A stretch of DNA of 64,000 bases from Endomychus coccineus. Lineage: Eukaryota; Arthropoda; Insecta; Coleoptera; Endomychidae. Numbering within the stretch: position 1 is the first letter of the stretch; every line of letters begins with the position of its first letter. Shown piece by piece: positions 20,659 through 33,053 of the stretch. The stretch lies in NCBI GenBank assembly GCA_958510875.1, contig OY294068.1, positions 22,486,297 to 22,550,296 on the forward strand, in the 5' to 3' direction. The notes under the pieces were generated by a model, which saw only the letters and a list, made by a program, of their open reading frames with translations, was not told where the DNA came from and made no database searches. The position numbers and the translations under genes were made by a program.

Positions 20659-21311
20659 GTTAATACATGTTTTTTATTATTTGTTCGATACGAATTGCGA
20701 TATATTTTCGGTTACTTTAACACAAACGGTGGTTCGTGAAATAATATCATGGAAGGGCGCGATAGCAACTCCGTTCACATCCTTTATGAGAGCCGAGTTT
20801 TACCTGATGATATTTGTAATTTTGCTATCTAGTTATTAAGACGGAGTGAGCGATAGCGGTAGTCATGCGTCCTTTCAGCTCTTATGGCACGTCTTGGTTT
20901 CTACATAGCGGTCGAACGGTGACTCCGATTTACTCAAAATTTTCACAGAATGTAGATATGATGCGTTAAATTTACTTGTTTGTAAACTCAATGTCGTATC
21001 TTCAGCCGTTCGAGTTATTGAGTAGAGCGATCCGTCGAAATAGTCGACGCTATTCGCTTTGATTCGCGAACTGTGCGGTGCGCTTACTATCTGGCCAATT
21101 GTAGAGAGAAATAGTGCCTATAAACTTGGCGATTAGTACACGTACCGGAGCGCCATCTACAATTCACGGGCGGATGTTAAGAGAACTAAGCTAGCCAGAT
21201 GTCTGGACTTTGTCAGCTTTATGTGTTGATGCCGCTTGTAGCAAAACTGTTTTAGCTAATGAGAAATCCCTGAAGCTTGGCTATTGGTGCACAATTAGGG
21301 TAAGGCTTGCC
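20659..21311. other. NOL4 last intron, first part
   Basis: No gene seen. GC-richer around 20900-21200 than its surroundings. Confidence 0.4.
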
Positions 21312-22739
21312 ATTTTTTCTTTCAAATTATCATGTTTCCCGGGTGGGAAACTGTTCCAATTCCAAAAAAAATGATCTACTGAAAATTTGGCGTCGATAGC
21401 TCGATAGTAAAGCTGTTTTCTGATTTTACCTACAGCGTGACCCGTTTAGATTGGAAACATCCCTGTAAAACTTTAAGTTATTAACCGTGTTCAACCAATT
21501 TTATTTTTTAATTGTCAAGTGAAGAAAGATCTACTACGGGGAAAAATTTGAAATGTTTATTCCAATTTTCAGGGCATACTACAATACTTTTTCGTATTCG
21601 AAAATGGAGAATTTTTATTTTTCTATTGAAAAAATCACTACTCCACTGGATTCAGAGTGCCTCCGAATAGCTGTGATCAAAATTTCATAAAAATATATTT
21701 ATTAATAACAAAGCTACGACGGCTTAATTCGAAAAGTCACTAAGCTAACAGTGAGACAAGAACATCCTATATCAACAGATAGCCATGGAAATATTTTTTT
21801 TTTATAATTGTAACGATAAACTACCACTAGATAAACAAAATGATTAAAATAGCATAAAAATTTAATGAAAGTAATGCAATTAACTAATAATTAGACCTAA
21901 TTCAATTTAAATCTTAGTTGCCATGAAAATGGTGTTACTGTTTGTGATAGATTTCAGTTTCAACGTACATTTATGCATATTATCGGCAAGAATATTCACT
22001 ACAGTTCTTTTAATTATTTTTTGTCATTGCTGCAAAATTGTGAGTGTAAGATGGTGGATTAGTAGAGGCAACTAGATCTAAATTAAAATTAATTTTTGCC
22101 CTGAATTAAAATATTTCAATAATTATTAAGATAAGTTTGTTAAATTATTCAGTTTTATTAAAAGTTAAGTGTATTTCCGTTACTTTCATTGAATATTATG
22201 CTATATTGAACATTTTGCTCTTCCAGTGATGGCTTATTGTTACAATTAATGAACAAAAAATTCCATGGCTATCTGGATGTTCTTTTGTGACTGTTAGCTT
22301 AGTGAATTTTCGAATTATAAGTTGTCGTAACTTTGTTATTAATAAATATATTTTTATGAAATTTTGGCCACAGCTGTTTGAAGGCACTCTGAATCCAGTG
22401 GCGATTTTTTATTTAAAAAATCACTAATGAAAATTCTCCATTTTCGACTACGGAAAAGTATTGTAGTATGCCCTGGAAATTGGAATAAACATTTCAAATT
22501 TTGTCCTGTAGCAGATCTTTCATTACTTGACAATTGAAAAAATTGATTGAAAACGGTTAATAACTTGAAGTTTTACAGGGGTGTTTCCAATCTAAATGGA
22601 TCACACTGTAGGTAAAATCAGAAAACCGCTTTGCGGCACTATTTAGAGTCGAGCTATCGACGCCAAATTTTCAGTGGATCATTTTTTCTGGAATTGAAAC
22701 ACTTCCACCCGGGAAACATGATAATTTGAAAGAAAAAAT
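21312..22739. mobile_element. Large foldback element in the last NOL4 intron
   Basis: Arms of about 480 bases, 21312-21790 and 22261-22739, are inverted complements at roughly 85-90 percent by eye. Landmarks: CATGTTTCCCGGGTGG outside, TCCACTGGATTCAGAGTGCC in the middle, CAGATAGCCATGGAA inside. Loop about 470 bases, AT-rich, no ORF. It must pass through the spliceosome as a very stable hairpin. Confidence 0.85.
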
Positions 22740-22801
22740 AATAACTCCCACACTAGTACACATATTGCATTTTATATTAAAGGAGCTCTAAGGGAACGCA
22801 G

Positions 22802-22907
22802 TTCTTGATTAATAAAGTAAAGCGAGAACGTACTTGAGGTTCATTGAAGCAGTCTTCTTGATTAATAAAGTAAAGCGAGAACGTACTTGAGGTTCATTGG
22901 AGCAGTC
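22802..22907. repeat. 53-bp tandem duplication
   Basis: Two copies (22802-22854, 22855-22907) differ at a single base. The near-identity points to a recent duplication. It lies 170 bases before the last NOL4 exon. Confidence 0.95.
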
Positions 22908-23076
22908 TTCATTAACCATTAGAATTGTTTATTATTAAAAATAGTTATATAGAAAAGTTGAGCAAGTAATTTAATAACAGTCACACATGGAACTTCGCGC
23001 AGCTGACAGATCGACTTCCTATTAAATAATTGTTAATAATTTCCTTTTAAAAGAGCCTAAACTAGACTATTTACAG

Positions 23077-23240
23077 GACCAACAGACTTGAGCATGAAGC
23101 AGAAACCTCTGCTGAACCACAAATTAAGTACGGGAGAGATGGCAGCGGTACGACAGTTAATCACGGGATATCGTGAATCGGCGGCATTTCTATTAAGGTC
23201 GGCAGACGAGTTAGAGCAGCTGTTACTCCAACAACAATGA
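23077..23240 (+). CDS. NOL4 last exon, conserved C-terminus with PTDLS motif
   Basis: 164 bases, acceptor TTTACAG. With the G of the previous exon it encodes [16 protein letters not shown], then [37 protein letters not shown] and TGA. The final 35 residues match the C-terminal coiled segment of vertebrate NOL4 ([23 protein letters not shown]). PTDLS fits the PxDLS consensus bound by the corepressor CtBP. That is a family-level inference, but the motif is plainly visible and split by the exon boundary. Confidence 0.93.
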
Positions 23241-23450
23241 AAGGCCATAACTGGTAAATTAGTTCAATGCCATAATTTCAGCAATGTGTTGTTAAGTATA
23301 ATAATTGTTTTTATGTTGCAATAGTATTAAGAAAGTCACAGAAGAATTGATATCCAGTACACTTATCTGCAAAATTAAAAACAGTAATTAAAATTAAAAT
23401 TAGCCAAAAGAAACCTATGCGAATCAGTAAAACTGCAATTCTAATTACGT

Positions 23451-24066
23451 ACTAAATGATAGTGAAGTGAGACGAGTTGAATCTATTGAAATTGATCATA
23501 ATCCTATCGAACCGAAATAGTCGCACACATAGGCGTGCACAGATTTTTAATAATGGGCGCCACAGGTATGGAGGGCATATTAAATTCATAATATTTCTTC
23601 ATAAATACAATTTTACCAAAAAAATACAAATAAACGAACTACTATTTCTTTATTAATAATTGTATTTAAACAATAATAATGGATCAATATAAAAAACTTA
23701 TTAATTGAGACTACAATGCTGTTTTTACTGCAGCGCTTCTTGTGTCAATATACGCCGTACTAAATGACAATGAAATCGGAGGAGTTCAATCTCTTGGAAT
23801 TGATCATAATCCCATCGAACCGAAATAGTGGCACACATAGACGTGCACAGATTTTTAATAATGGGCGCCACAGGTATGGAGGGGATATTAAATTCATACT
23901 ATTTCTTCATAAATACAATTTTACCAAAAAATACAAATAAACTAACTACTATTTCTTTATTAATAATTGTATTTAAACAATAATAATGGATCAATATAAA
24001 AAACTTATTAATTGGGACTACAATGCTGTTTTTACCGCAGCACTTCTTGTGTCAATATACGCAGTT
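23451..24066. repeat. 308-bp tandem duplication downstream of NOL4
   Basis: Copies start at 23451 (ACTAAATGATAG) and 23759 (ACTAAATGACAA) and share over 90 percent, including AATGGGCGCCACAGGTATGG. Probably in the 3' UTR or just beyond. No ORF. Confidence 0.9.
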
Positions 24067-24399
24067 ATTAAAGAGGATAGACTCTAAATTATTCAATAAT
24101 CATATTTTCCAGTTCATAATATATGGATGTTACACGTCTAAAAGTGAAACAACAAATCTCTTGGCACAGAGTTAAGGTATTTCTAATTAATATGGCCATA
24201 ATACGCAACTTATATTTGGAAAACGTTTTTTAAATATTATTTGTATGTGGCAAAATAGTATTTCATTGTAAATAAGAGTCTTCGATTAATAGATTTGGTA
24301 TATTTTTTACCAATTGGCATGCGCGGTATATCATTCAGCAATGCCACAAAAAGCATTATTTTATTTACCTTTATATTTTCACAGAGTGATATATCGATC

Positions 24400-24665
24400 A
24401 CAACGGGGCAGACAAGTCCGTAGCACTTAGACCGCTTGATTGGGTCCATTGTGCGCTCCTTTATACAAGAATCAGTCCAGCAGGCCTGAGGCAGTGCCAA
24501 AGGCTAAGATTTTGCATGGACTGATATCTCTTATGGCTTCAAACAGCATATGTGTGCTGCCGAGGTGTTGTAGTCTAAGAGAAGCCAGTGCTGGACATTC
24601 TGCTAGGATGTGAGAGGCAGTTTCGTCCGTCTCTCCACATCTACTACAAGCTGGGTGTTGAATAT
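24400..24665 (-). pseudogene. LINE C-terminal zinc-knuckle fragment
   Basis: Minus strand: PACSRCGETDETASHILAECP, LASLRLQHLG and FEAIRDISP, ending in a stop near 24490. This is the CCHC knuckle and tail that end the ORF of R1/I-type LINEs. GC-rich 3' UTR sequence follows to about 24400. Confidence 0.8.
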
Positions 24666-24779
24666 GACAGCATTAAATAGAAGTTGTTGAACATTTTGAC
24701 AGGTTTATTTTACAACTAATTTTAACTGGTACAAAAGCAAATATATTATGCAGTAAACAAAAGCAGACTGTTCGTTATG

Positions 24780-25790
24780 CTAGTTGCCGCCATGAAGCTT
24801 CCTCTTGTTGGACTAGCGACGTTGTCAAACTTGAAATGTTGCACAAAAGAGGAGATAGCGCCAACACTGGGTCTTCAACAATGCCCATTGTGTGTAGATG
24901 TTTATTCAGATGGCAGTGTCCTGTGAGGCTTCCTGTCACCAGTTTTAGGCCTCTCCTGCTCGTAGAGGGTAGGGTTTTAGAGAGCCAGGGGCACCATGCA
25001 AGACCGAGAGCCACTGTCTCTATCCAGTAACTCTTTGAGGGCGTGGAGCCCGGTGACCGATGAAATTCCGATCGTTGAATCGGGGCCAAGGGCACTGAAG
25101 GAACCCTTTTTGGCCACTTCACGCCAGAGTGGGCGGGTACCCACACTAGCTGGAGTTTGTTCCTTCTGGCTAATTCAGCCAGAGTTTCCATGCACTCCAA
25201 TACTAGTCTAGAAGTCACTCTGGGCGCCAACGCCCAAGGCCCCTCGGCTGTCAGTGCAGATGTAAATCCGCCTACCTCGGTAGTTTAATCTCAGGTTTTT
25301 CAAGACACAGGTCCGTATTGCCCAGACCTCAGCCTGGAAAACGTTTGCGTGAGCATCTAGGGGAAATGAAATCTTCCTTCTGGGTGTACACGAGTAGACT
25401 CCGGCGCCGCTAGACTCACCAATCTTAGACCCGTCCGTGAACCACACGGCCCAAAGTCCTTGTTCTCCCAGACCGTCATCTGTGTTATGGGGACGTCTGG
25501 TGTTTGAAACCTGACAGCAGGCGCTATCGCATCATGCGTCAGTCGGAGGATCGGGCAGTTCTCAGCTGCCCAATCCCATGTTTTGCCATGACCGTGAGGC
25601 ACAGAATCACAGACCCAGTGGCCCAGACCACCCAGACGATACGCCATACCCGCGGGTGCTGTTTTGATATTGAGCGGTTGAGGGACGATCCCCACCAGAA
25701 CCTCCAGAGCCCTGGTGGGAGCGGTCCTCATAGCCCCTGTTATCCCCACGCAGAACCATAGATGAATTATAGATTGGAAATTTATAACAA
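24780..25790 (-). pseudogene. I-group LINE, RT tail and RNase H
   Basis: Reading leftward: ITGAMRTAPTRALEVLVG (25750), then after a frame change WFTDGSKIGESSGAGVYS, FQAEVWAI and ICTDSRGAL (25208-25447, catalytic D, E, D all present), then LAELARRNKLQLVWVPAHSG (the RNase H His), then TGHCHLNKHLHTMGI.EDP. At least two frameshifts. GC content is clearly above its surroundings, which suggests a younger insertion than the AT-rich neighbours. Confidence 0.88.
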
Positions 25791-25799
25791 TTAAATTAC

Positions 25800-26613
25800 A
25801 CACACATATATATTAAAACAGGTTAATTTTATTTCATTATTTAAAAGCCCCAAAATTGATCTTATATTTTTGATATTCTACCTTCCGTTTCTAAAAACTT
25901 AGTTTTGTTAGTTTTCAAGGGAAAATGGGGGGGGGGGGCACCGGTGGAAATCAGCTTTAATTCCGTTCAACTATAGTGGAAGGCCTCATCAACATTATAG
26001 TATTTCGTCATTAATTCACAGTCAAGTAGTGTTAGAAATAATTGTCTGCAATATTCAGTCGGAAGTAGGTCTGGTAAGTATAGTTAGAAAATAATCTTCA
26101 TTACATTGCCTCAAATATGTAATATGTTTGACCCATTTCATACTGTTGTCAGCCAATACTGAGCAATTTTATACAATCTGGCAACGGTGCGTCACAGTAA
26201 GCGTGGAGAAATGCATCCCCCTTCCTTACGAGGTCGATTATATCTCAAAACAGTCCCAGGTAGGCCCTTAACCCTCTCCAATTCGATGCCAATTTTTAAC
26301 TTAATTAGTAAGCTCAATTAACGACGGTAAAAACAACATGAAGTTTAAATAATACAGTAAGAGTGACGTAATTGCAATACAAATGAAAGCAATGCACGCT
26401 CTCTCACTCTTATAACAGTATCGTGTGTCTGACACGAACACTCCAAATAGAATCAGAAAATAAAACGTCTTTGATGTTACGAATTTAACAGTCATTAATG
26501 GAGAAAGCTTTCACAATTTCTCTAAAATTGTTATAATTCCACTAATAAGCACTTCGAAGCAACAAAAATGTCTTGAATTCCGCGTCAAATCCATTAATTA
26601 TGGTTGTTTACCC
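25800..26613. other. Intergenic, no gene
   Basis: Contains a G-run of about ten at 25927-25937. Nothing else seen. Confidence 0.4.
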
Positions 26614-26755
26614 CAGTGGCGTAGATGAGGGGATTAAGGGGATCAATCCTCTTCCCATAAGTTAATTTTTGTTGTGGTAGTAACTATACTGCTTACTAAA
26701 ATATTAAAAACGATAAGTCAAATGTCCGCATCGCAAAAAGCTATCTACGCCACTG
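26614..26755. mobile_element. Short hAT-like MITE
   Basis: The ends CAGTGGCGTAGAT and ATCTACGCCACTG are perfect 13-base inverted repeats of the hAT type. The flanking 8-mers do not match, so the insertion is old or the boundary is off. Confidence 0.6.
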
Positions 26756-28062
26756 GCTCTCTAGTTCGCATTTTGATCATTTCTACTGTCCATCGACTAA
26801 GAAGCGTTTTTAGATTTTATCACATTCAGTTTCTAATACCAGACCTCCAGACCATGTATTTGATTTCATGTTCTTTATAGACCTTATGTCAATAAAATTT
26901 CAAAATTTGCCATGTTTTACCTTTGCTTTAGAAATGTTTGACGTTTAACAATTTCTTGATATTATTGTAAGGCCGTTGGGCCAATATGACGGTAGAACTA
27001 CAAATCGTTCCCTGAAGATTTTCTCTTGTGTAAAAAACAATTTTTGGAGGCCTTTACGCCAGTTGAGGTAATTTCTGGATATTCAATTTTATCTATGACT
27101 TCAACATTTCGTTCACAGTAGGCACCGAGTGAATATATAGCACTATCACATCTAATAGATATTCGTTAATGATAATAATAATACAGACTGTTGTGTAAAC
27201 TTTGTAAATACCGTTTTTACTTAAAATATCGCTACTTAAAGAGCTAAAATTTTGCTGAATTGATGTACAAAGATTTTCCTACTAGGTGAAAATATTTATT
27301 TATTATAAGTTGGAGAAAACTATTCTATTACAGGGGAAATTTATTATATTTGATATAAATGTTGAGAATTTATTGTATGAATTGAGTGGTACCAAAGACA
27401 ATTGTATATAAACTTTAAGAATAAATCGCCGATGTTTTATAATTTTGAGATATTTGGAAAATGTAAGTAGTTATAATTTGATAATCATAACAGTTTCAAA
27501 ACGCAAAGGCTTAGCGAAAGATAACACAACCATATATTCAAATGGTGCAAATACCAAAAAAATCAAATTTCTATGTTTTTTGCATAAAAGTTAGAATCTA
27601 GAGAACCCATAATAAATCATTGACAATCTCATTTCCTTCAATATTGGCGTTTACAAACAAAATTCTATGTTTGTAAATTTTCATATAGGGTTGATTCCTA
27701 TTGTACATAAATTTATAATATTTACCGAAAATGAGATACGTGCTTGTTTTATTTCTCGCTTAACAGCTTGTATTCAGTAATGATTTTATTTTATCATTGA
27801 ATGTAATGGAAAATTATATTTTGTAAAAACTCATATTAAATAGAATATTTTCTTTAGTTGCAATTTAATATAAATATAAAACATATTTCTGTGATTGTTA
27901 GTAAGTGTGTAGATACTGAAAAATCAGGAAACAAATTTTTGTAACCTATAAGTATATCTGTTCATGTATATTTCAGACATTCCAATGTATTTCTGAATGT
28001 ATATAATTAAATTGTATTTTGATCCGAACCACTGCCAGACCACTGTGTATGAATAATTACTG
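26756..28062. other. Intergenic AT-rich, no gene
   Basis: Very AT-rich with several possible poly(A) signals. It could hold the distal NOL4 3' UTR, but nothing fixes the transcript end. Confidence 0.35.
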
Positions 28063-29229
28063 TCCACTAAATCATAATTAATCCTTATTATCTTTTATTT
28101 TTTAATTTTAAATTCCACTAGAAAGAATACCTCAAATATTTACAATTTCTTTTATTATTCATTCAATTTTTAATAATTTATTTATGTGATCTGTAGTTTC
28201 CCATTTATTTAAAATTTGAAATTGAAAATATGACACATAAAATAACCAATAATATAATATATAAAGTTAATAGCAATTTTCTATAAAATAATTAAACTTA
28301 TTGAACAAATGTTTGTAAACTCAAATGAACTGACAACTAGAATAAAGTCATGATTGAAATTGAAAATTAAACACTTTCTGAAGGAACAAATATTGACGTG
28401 GCTAAAAGTTATTTACATAAATTCAAAGAAAAAAGGTAAGTACTAAATAAATTATTCTAAATCAATTTTATTCTATACTTACGGATACATTTTATGTGCA
28501 AACAAAAAGCGAGATCGAAATTTGGGTATAATTATCAAATTAAATAAACCCAATGCTATATGAGATGCTAAAAATATTTTTGCAAATTTGAAAATATTGT
28601 CAGAAAATAACCATGCTCTCCTGAAATTTAATAGCTTCTATCCTATACTGTTCACTGAATCATAATAACCTTATTATCTTTTATTTTTTAATTTTAAATT
28701 CCACTAGAAAGAATACCCCAAATATTCACAATTTCTTTTATTATTCTTTTAATTTTTAATAATTCATCCATGTGATCTGTAGTGTCCCATTTATTTAAAT
28801 TTGAAATTGAAAATATGAGAAATAAAATTACCAATAATATAATATATAGGGTTAAAGAGCAATTTTGTAGAAGATAATTAAACTTATTGGACAAATGTTC
28901 GTAAACTCAAATAAACTTACAACTAGAATAAAGTCATGATAGAAATTGAAAATTAAAAAGTTTCTGGAGGAATAAATATTGACGCGGCTAAAAGTTATTT
29001 CCATATATTCGAAGAAAAAAGGTAAGTACTAAATAAATTATTTTAAATCAATTTTATTCTATACATCACTTACGGATGCCTTTTATGTGCAATCAAAAAG
29101 CAAGATCGAAATTTGGTTATCAAATTAAATAAGCCCAATGCTATATGAGATGCTAATTTTTTTTTACAAATTTGAAAATATTGCCAGAGAATAGCTATGC
29201 TCACCTAAAATGTAATAGTTCTATCCTAT
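28063..29229. repeat. 588-bp tandem duplication
   Basis: Copies begin at about 28063 and 28651 and align through their full length with scattered differences (for example TTTTAAATTCCACTAGAAAG in both, and GAAAAAAGGTAAGTACTAAA in both). No coding content. Confidence 0.88.
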
Positions 29230-29489
29230 GTCGTGGTGATTTATTTGAAATTCTACAAGCCGTAGGCCTACAGCTCAGACTAATATATGAAATAGACACA
29301 GCTTCCAAGCGGTTATTTCTTCAGTCCCCTACTTTTCTTATTGGTCACTACTACAGAGATAACATAGAGCTGTCAATGATCATTTCAAGATTTGTTGGAT
29401 AGTGAAGTTGTTTTGAGAGTAATTTTCAAGTGTATCAGCTTCATCGTTAAAAACGATCATATATCGTTGAAATTTATTTGTATAAATCA

Positions 29490-29775
29490 CGCAAAATGAA
29501 TTGGTATTCTGTAGATATCAACTGTTGTGGTTATAATTGTCACTCAAGAAAAATAGCAGATAGAATCACCAATTTTCATTATTTCCCTAAGAAAAATAAT
29601 GGCATCCTCTTTAAAATATTAAATGCAATGGGACAGGAAGAAGACATTGTCAAAAGACGTGCTTGGATACAACTCTTACTAATGGGAAAACCAGCAACTG
29701 AAAGTATGTGAGTGTGCTCTAAACATTTTAAAACAGAAGACTATTATGCAAAAGGTGAATCAAAATTATACCATT
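29490..29775 (+). pseudogene. THAP-domain ORF, frameshifted
   Basis: The frame from 29496 gives MNWYSVDINCCGYNCHSRK (first Cys pair), ITNFHYFPKKN, then KRRAWIQLL. A stop breaks it at 29709. In a neighbouring frame the next bases read VCSKHFKTEDYYAKG, which is the second half of a THAP C2CH finger (CxxH). One frameshift near 29705 therefore splits a full DNA-binding THAP domain. P-element-like transposases and host regulators both carry THAP, and no downstream body was seen. Confidence 0.65.
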
Positions 29776-29849
29776 GGTATTGGTTAAGATGGTAGCTTAA
29801 TAGAAAGTTCAGGGCACTTAGCAAAAGACCCTTGTACACTATCCCCTGC

Positions 29850-30215
29850 TAGGTTTTTCAGGGGGTATTTGGATACCCCGCTGCTCTACATTGTTCACAA
29901 TCCACCCTACTAGATCTCGCGGGATACCAAGTGTCTCCGCCACTTGTTTAGTACAGCTCCTCGAGGTCTTGTTAAAGACTTCCTCTATCTCCAAGAAAGC
30001 ACCATGCAGATCTCTTGCTCTATAAAGCCAACAGCCGAGTGGAGGTCCGTCTCGATAGATCAGCCCATCTGATAAGCATGTTGTTCCGAAGGGGGTAATG
30101 CTTCAGAGGAACTGCCTTAAGATACCAGTCTACAAGCCTCTCTAACGTCTTCAACAAAAACGACGTAAGACTTATATGCCGGTAATTATAGCATACATGG
30201 AAATATATGTTACTG
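29850..30215 (-). pseudogene. LINE RT fragment (I/R1-like)
   Basis: Minus strand: NYRHISLTSFLLKTLERLVD, WYLK, then LHGAFLEIEEVFNKTS (the F.DIEGAFD region with its catalytic Asp changed) and LGIPRDLVGWIVN. Frames shift between the pieces. Most of the element is absent. Confidence 0.8.
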
Positions 30216-30718
30216 GGCAAATTCATGTTTAATTAAAATAAGTATTGCATTCCTAGCTACAAACGGGCTTTGTTTTTAGGGGTGAAATTGGAGCGGCCAA
30301 AATTGAAAATATTCTACCTTCTGAGATTTCTAACTTCCCCTTCATCTCATGTGGACTACTCTTAATTACACTCGTTTGGAGGCACAATGCCAACATATCT
30401 ATTAAAGTCTGCGGCTGATCTGTAGCACCCATTAAATTAAATAATATGCTTTAAAGGGCGTCAACTATGCACTTGCTTTCCACATTAGCATTTAAATATG
30501 AGAAGATCGAGGCCAATGTAACAAATAGTTCTTCACTAATTTTAGTAACATAAAAACGACGATATAGGTGCAAGCAATGATTTAACGAATCTAAAAACTG
30601 TGAAAACCGGTTGTAGCAAAGCGACCAAACACGTAACATTACCCCTATTTCGACAAATTTGCTCACAAACGCGAGCGCTACCATCGGTAGTTGGGGTAGC
30701 CAATAGTCCCAGACAGCA

Positions 30719-31297
30719 CACTCAAGTAGTCTCACACGCCCCGCAACTATTCTATTCATAGATGGCGTGAACTTTTTTACCTCGTTGAATGCTGGCTAAG
30801 ACTCCTTCAGCAGAGATTCTTTAGTTCCTTGGTAACGTTGCAAACTTGCTTCCACTGATGAACTCTATGAGAAAAGTGAGAAAGCTGTCTGGGACTATAG
30901 GTTTGTGACCTTACTGATCGATCTGGACTAGAAAGATCTAATCATTGCTATCTGGCAAAGCCCAACATGGGATAAATGAGCTTATTTAATATAGCCATTT
31001 GTTTCTAATTCTCTTATATATAGGTTTGGTTTGGTGTCGCCATCTAGCGCATTCAAGTAATCTCACACTCTCCTTAACTCTTGTAAAGTTCGAGATATCT
31101 GTCCATGTGGTACATTCATGATTTCTTAGTGAGATATCTATTCATAGATGGCGTGAGATTTTTTGGTCTTTTTACCTTGTTGAATGCTGGCTATGACTAC
31201 CCTCAGTCCACTGATGAGCTGTGTGATAGTAATTAATCGCCTGTTTGTGAACTACAGGTTTGTGACGTTAATGATTGATCTGAACTAGAAAGACAAC
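30719..31297. repeat. Diverged direct repeat, about 220 bp per copy
   Basis: Copies near 30719-30940 and 31049-31297 share CAAGTA.TCTCACAC, TATTCATAGATGGCGTGA, TTGTTGAATGCTGGCTA and GGTTTGTGAC. The second copy has an extra 50-60 bases. An open frame on the minus strand at 30451-30759 overlapping it has no family features. Confidence 0.75.
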
Positions 31298-31497
31298 TGT
31301 AAATGTGTAAATCTGTAAATGTAGAACCTGTTCTTAGAAATCCATAGCATGTTATGTTCATTAACGTGTTCTTAAAATTCTATAGCATCTGCTATGTTCA
31401 TTAAACTAATAGAAAATGAGCTTCCTGTTTGGCTTTATTGTCCAATTGTCCTTGATTTGTCAATAAATAAGAATTTGTTCAATAATAAACACAATTG

Positions 31498-31607
31498 ATA
31501 GATCTGGAGTTTATAAACAATCATCGTCAGAAATTGCGATTCCATATTTCCTATAGATCTGGAGTTTATAAACAACCCTCATCAGAAATTGCGTTTCCAT
31601 ATTTCCT
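31498..31607. repeat. 55-bp tandem duplication
   Basis: Two copies starting ATAGATCTGGAGTTTATAAA at 31498 and 31553 with about four differences. Confidence 0.9.
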
Positions 31608-31639
31608 TTTATGCAAGCCAACCAGGACTTATCTGTTAC

Positions 31640-31812
31640 ATTTTCTATCAAGTTTAATGAACATAAATAGATGCTTTAGACTTTCAAAAACAGGTTCCGC
31701 ATTCGCAGATCATTTTGTCGATAATAATCATTCTTTCCCTGAAATAGACAGTTTATATATTTTACATATAACTGACAAAGACTTTAAACTAAATTTGCTG
31801 GAATCTTGAAAA
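31640..31812 (+). pseudogene. Possible GIY-YIG-type C-terminal fragment
   Basis: Reads SKTGSAFADHFVDNNHSFP, ILHITDKDFKLNLLES. SAFADH...NH and the LLES ending resemble the end of retroelement GIY-YIG domains (SA.AEH..NH...E). Short and tentative. Confidence 0.35.
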
Positions 31813-32451
31813 TTTACAATCTCAAAAACAATACCCTACTTCTTACCGATCAAACATACCTATTTTATTCAAGATTATTTAATGTTATGTAATGTATTTA
31901 TTGATCCCATTTTGTTTGCATAAATAATTTAATACTGCTAATATCGGATTCAAAGTAAAAAAATGCACATATAAAAACAATATGATCATATAATTTGAAA
32001 CTGTTCACCTATAATTAATATCGATTATTTAACACCATTCAAATCCACACACCAACGTCGTCTAAGGGAAACAACCGTTCCCCTTCCTTACCCTACCAGA
32101 TACCTTCTTCAATCAAACCTTATGTTGTGGTATAGACGTTCGGTGTCAAAATGCGTTCCGGAATGAGCTGACTGGGTTCAAGTTTAACAAGAAAAATCAG
32201 TGGAAACATTCGGTACACTGAAGCATCGAAAATAATGGCCGACCAGTGTCATCGAAATCTGAGGCTCCAAGAATAAGACGTCTTTTTCCTTTCTACAGTT
32301 GATATAAAAATTGTTCTGTTCAAAATCAAAAGTGTTGATTGACAACCAATCAAAATTGTTGACTAGCTCAAACTAATATCGTCAATTTCCACCTCCCAGG
32401 ATTTGTAAATAATAACAAGACAGTTTGCAGAACCACTTTCTTTTATTGAAA

Positions 32452-32457
32452 TGGGGA
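32452..32457 (-). promoter_or_regulatory. Poly(A) signal of the JmjC gene
   Basis: AATAAA on the minus strand 75 bases after the stop codon at 32532. This is the first canonical hexamer downstream. Confidence 0.6.
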
Positions 32458-32531
32458 TTCAGAATGCTTATAAATATTAATAAATTAAACTAGTAAAATG
32501 TCCTACTCCTTCATAGGATGGATAAACACTG

Positions 32532-32617
32532 TTAATCGAACTCTGCACCAATGGTGATGCTTATATTCCCTGGTAAAATGGCCGTTTGATGATACCAACG
32601 ATTTGTATCAACTACAA
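32532..32617 (-). CDS. JmjC oxygenase, exon 4 (terminal)
   Basis: 86 bases, acceptor TTTTCAG. With the last G of exon 3 it gives VVVDTNRWYHQTAILPGNIS, ITIGAEFD and TAA. His292 in WYHQT is the expected distal iron ligand of the JmjC fold. The ITIGAEFD ending is typical of small cupin-8 proteins (SITIGSEYD-like). Confidence 0.88.
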
Positions 32618-33053
32618 CTGAAAATTCAAAGATTATGTATTTTAAATCAGATACAAATACACTTGATAAGATTATGAAGACCATGGTTTAAGATTGATTA
32701 TACGCGTATTGTCATCTTTAGTAGATTTTAAGAAAACAAAAAAAATATTTTCTGATATTCAACAGAAGGTACCAGCAAAAATGATCTACTGAAGATGGAA
32801 ACTTTGGTGGTAAAATCGGTATTTATTTTTGTAAACATATTTTTTCTTTTTATCAATTTACCACATTATTGGCAGAGCGTGTTTTACAAGTTGATATGTT
32901 TGTAATTAGTTACTTACTAGAAATTTTTTATTGTAATTATTATATCTTTGTTCTAGCGAAAATCCCTGAAATCAGAAGTTAATCAGGTAATAAGGCGTAA
33001 ATTTTGTTTCTCTTATACACTAAAAGAGTTCACAACTGTGTGGATACACTGTA

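Noticed and set aside
30451..30759. 102-codon minus-strand frame
   Set aside because: It overlaps a diverged direct repeat and shows no recognisable domain.
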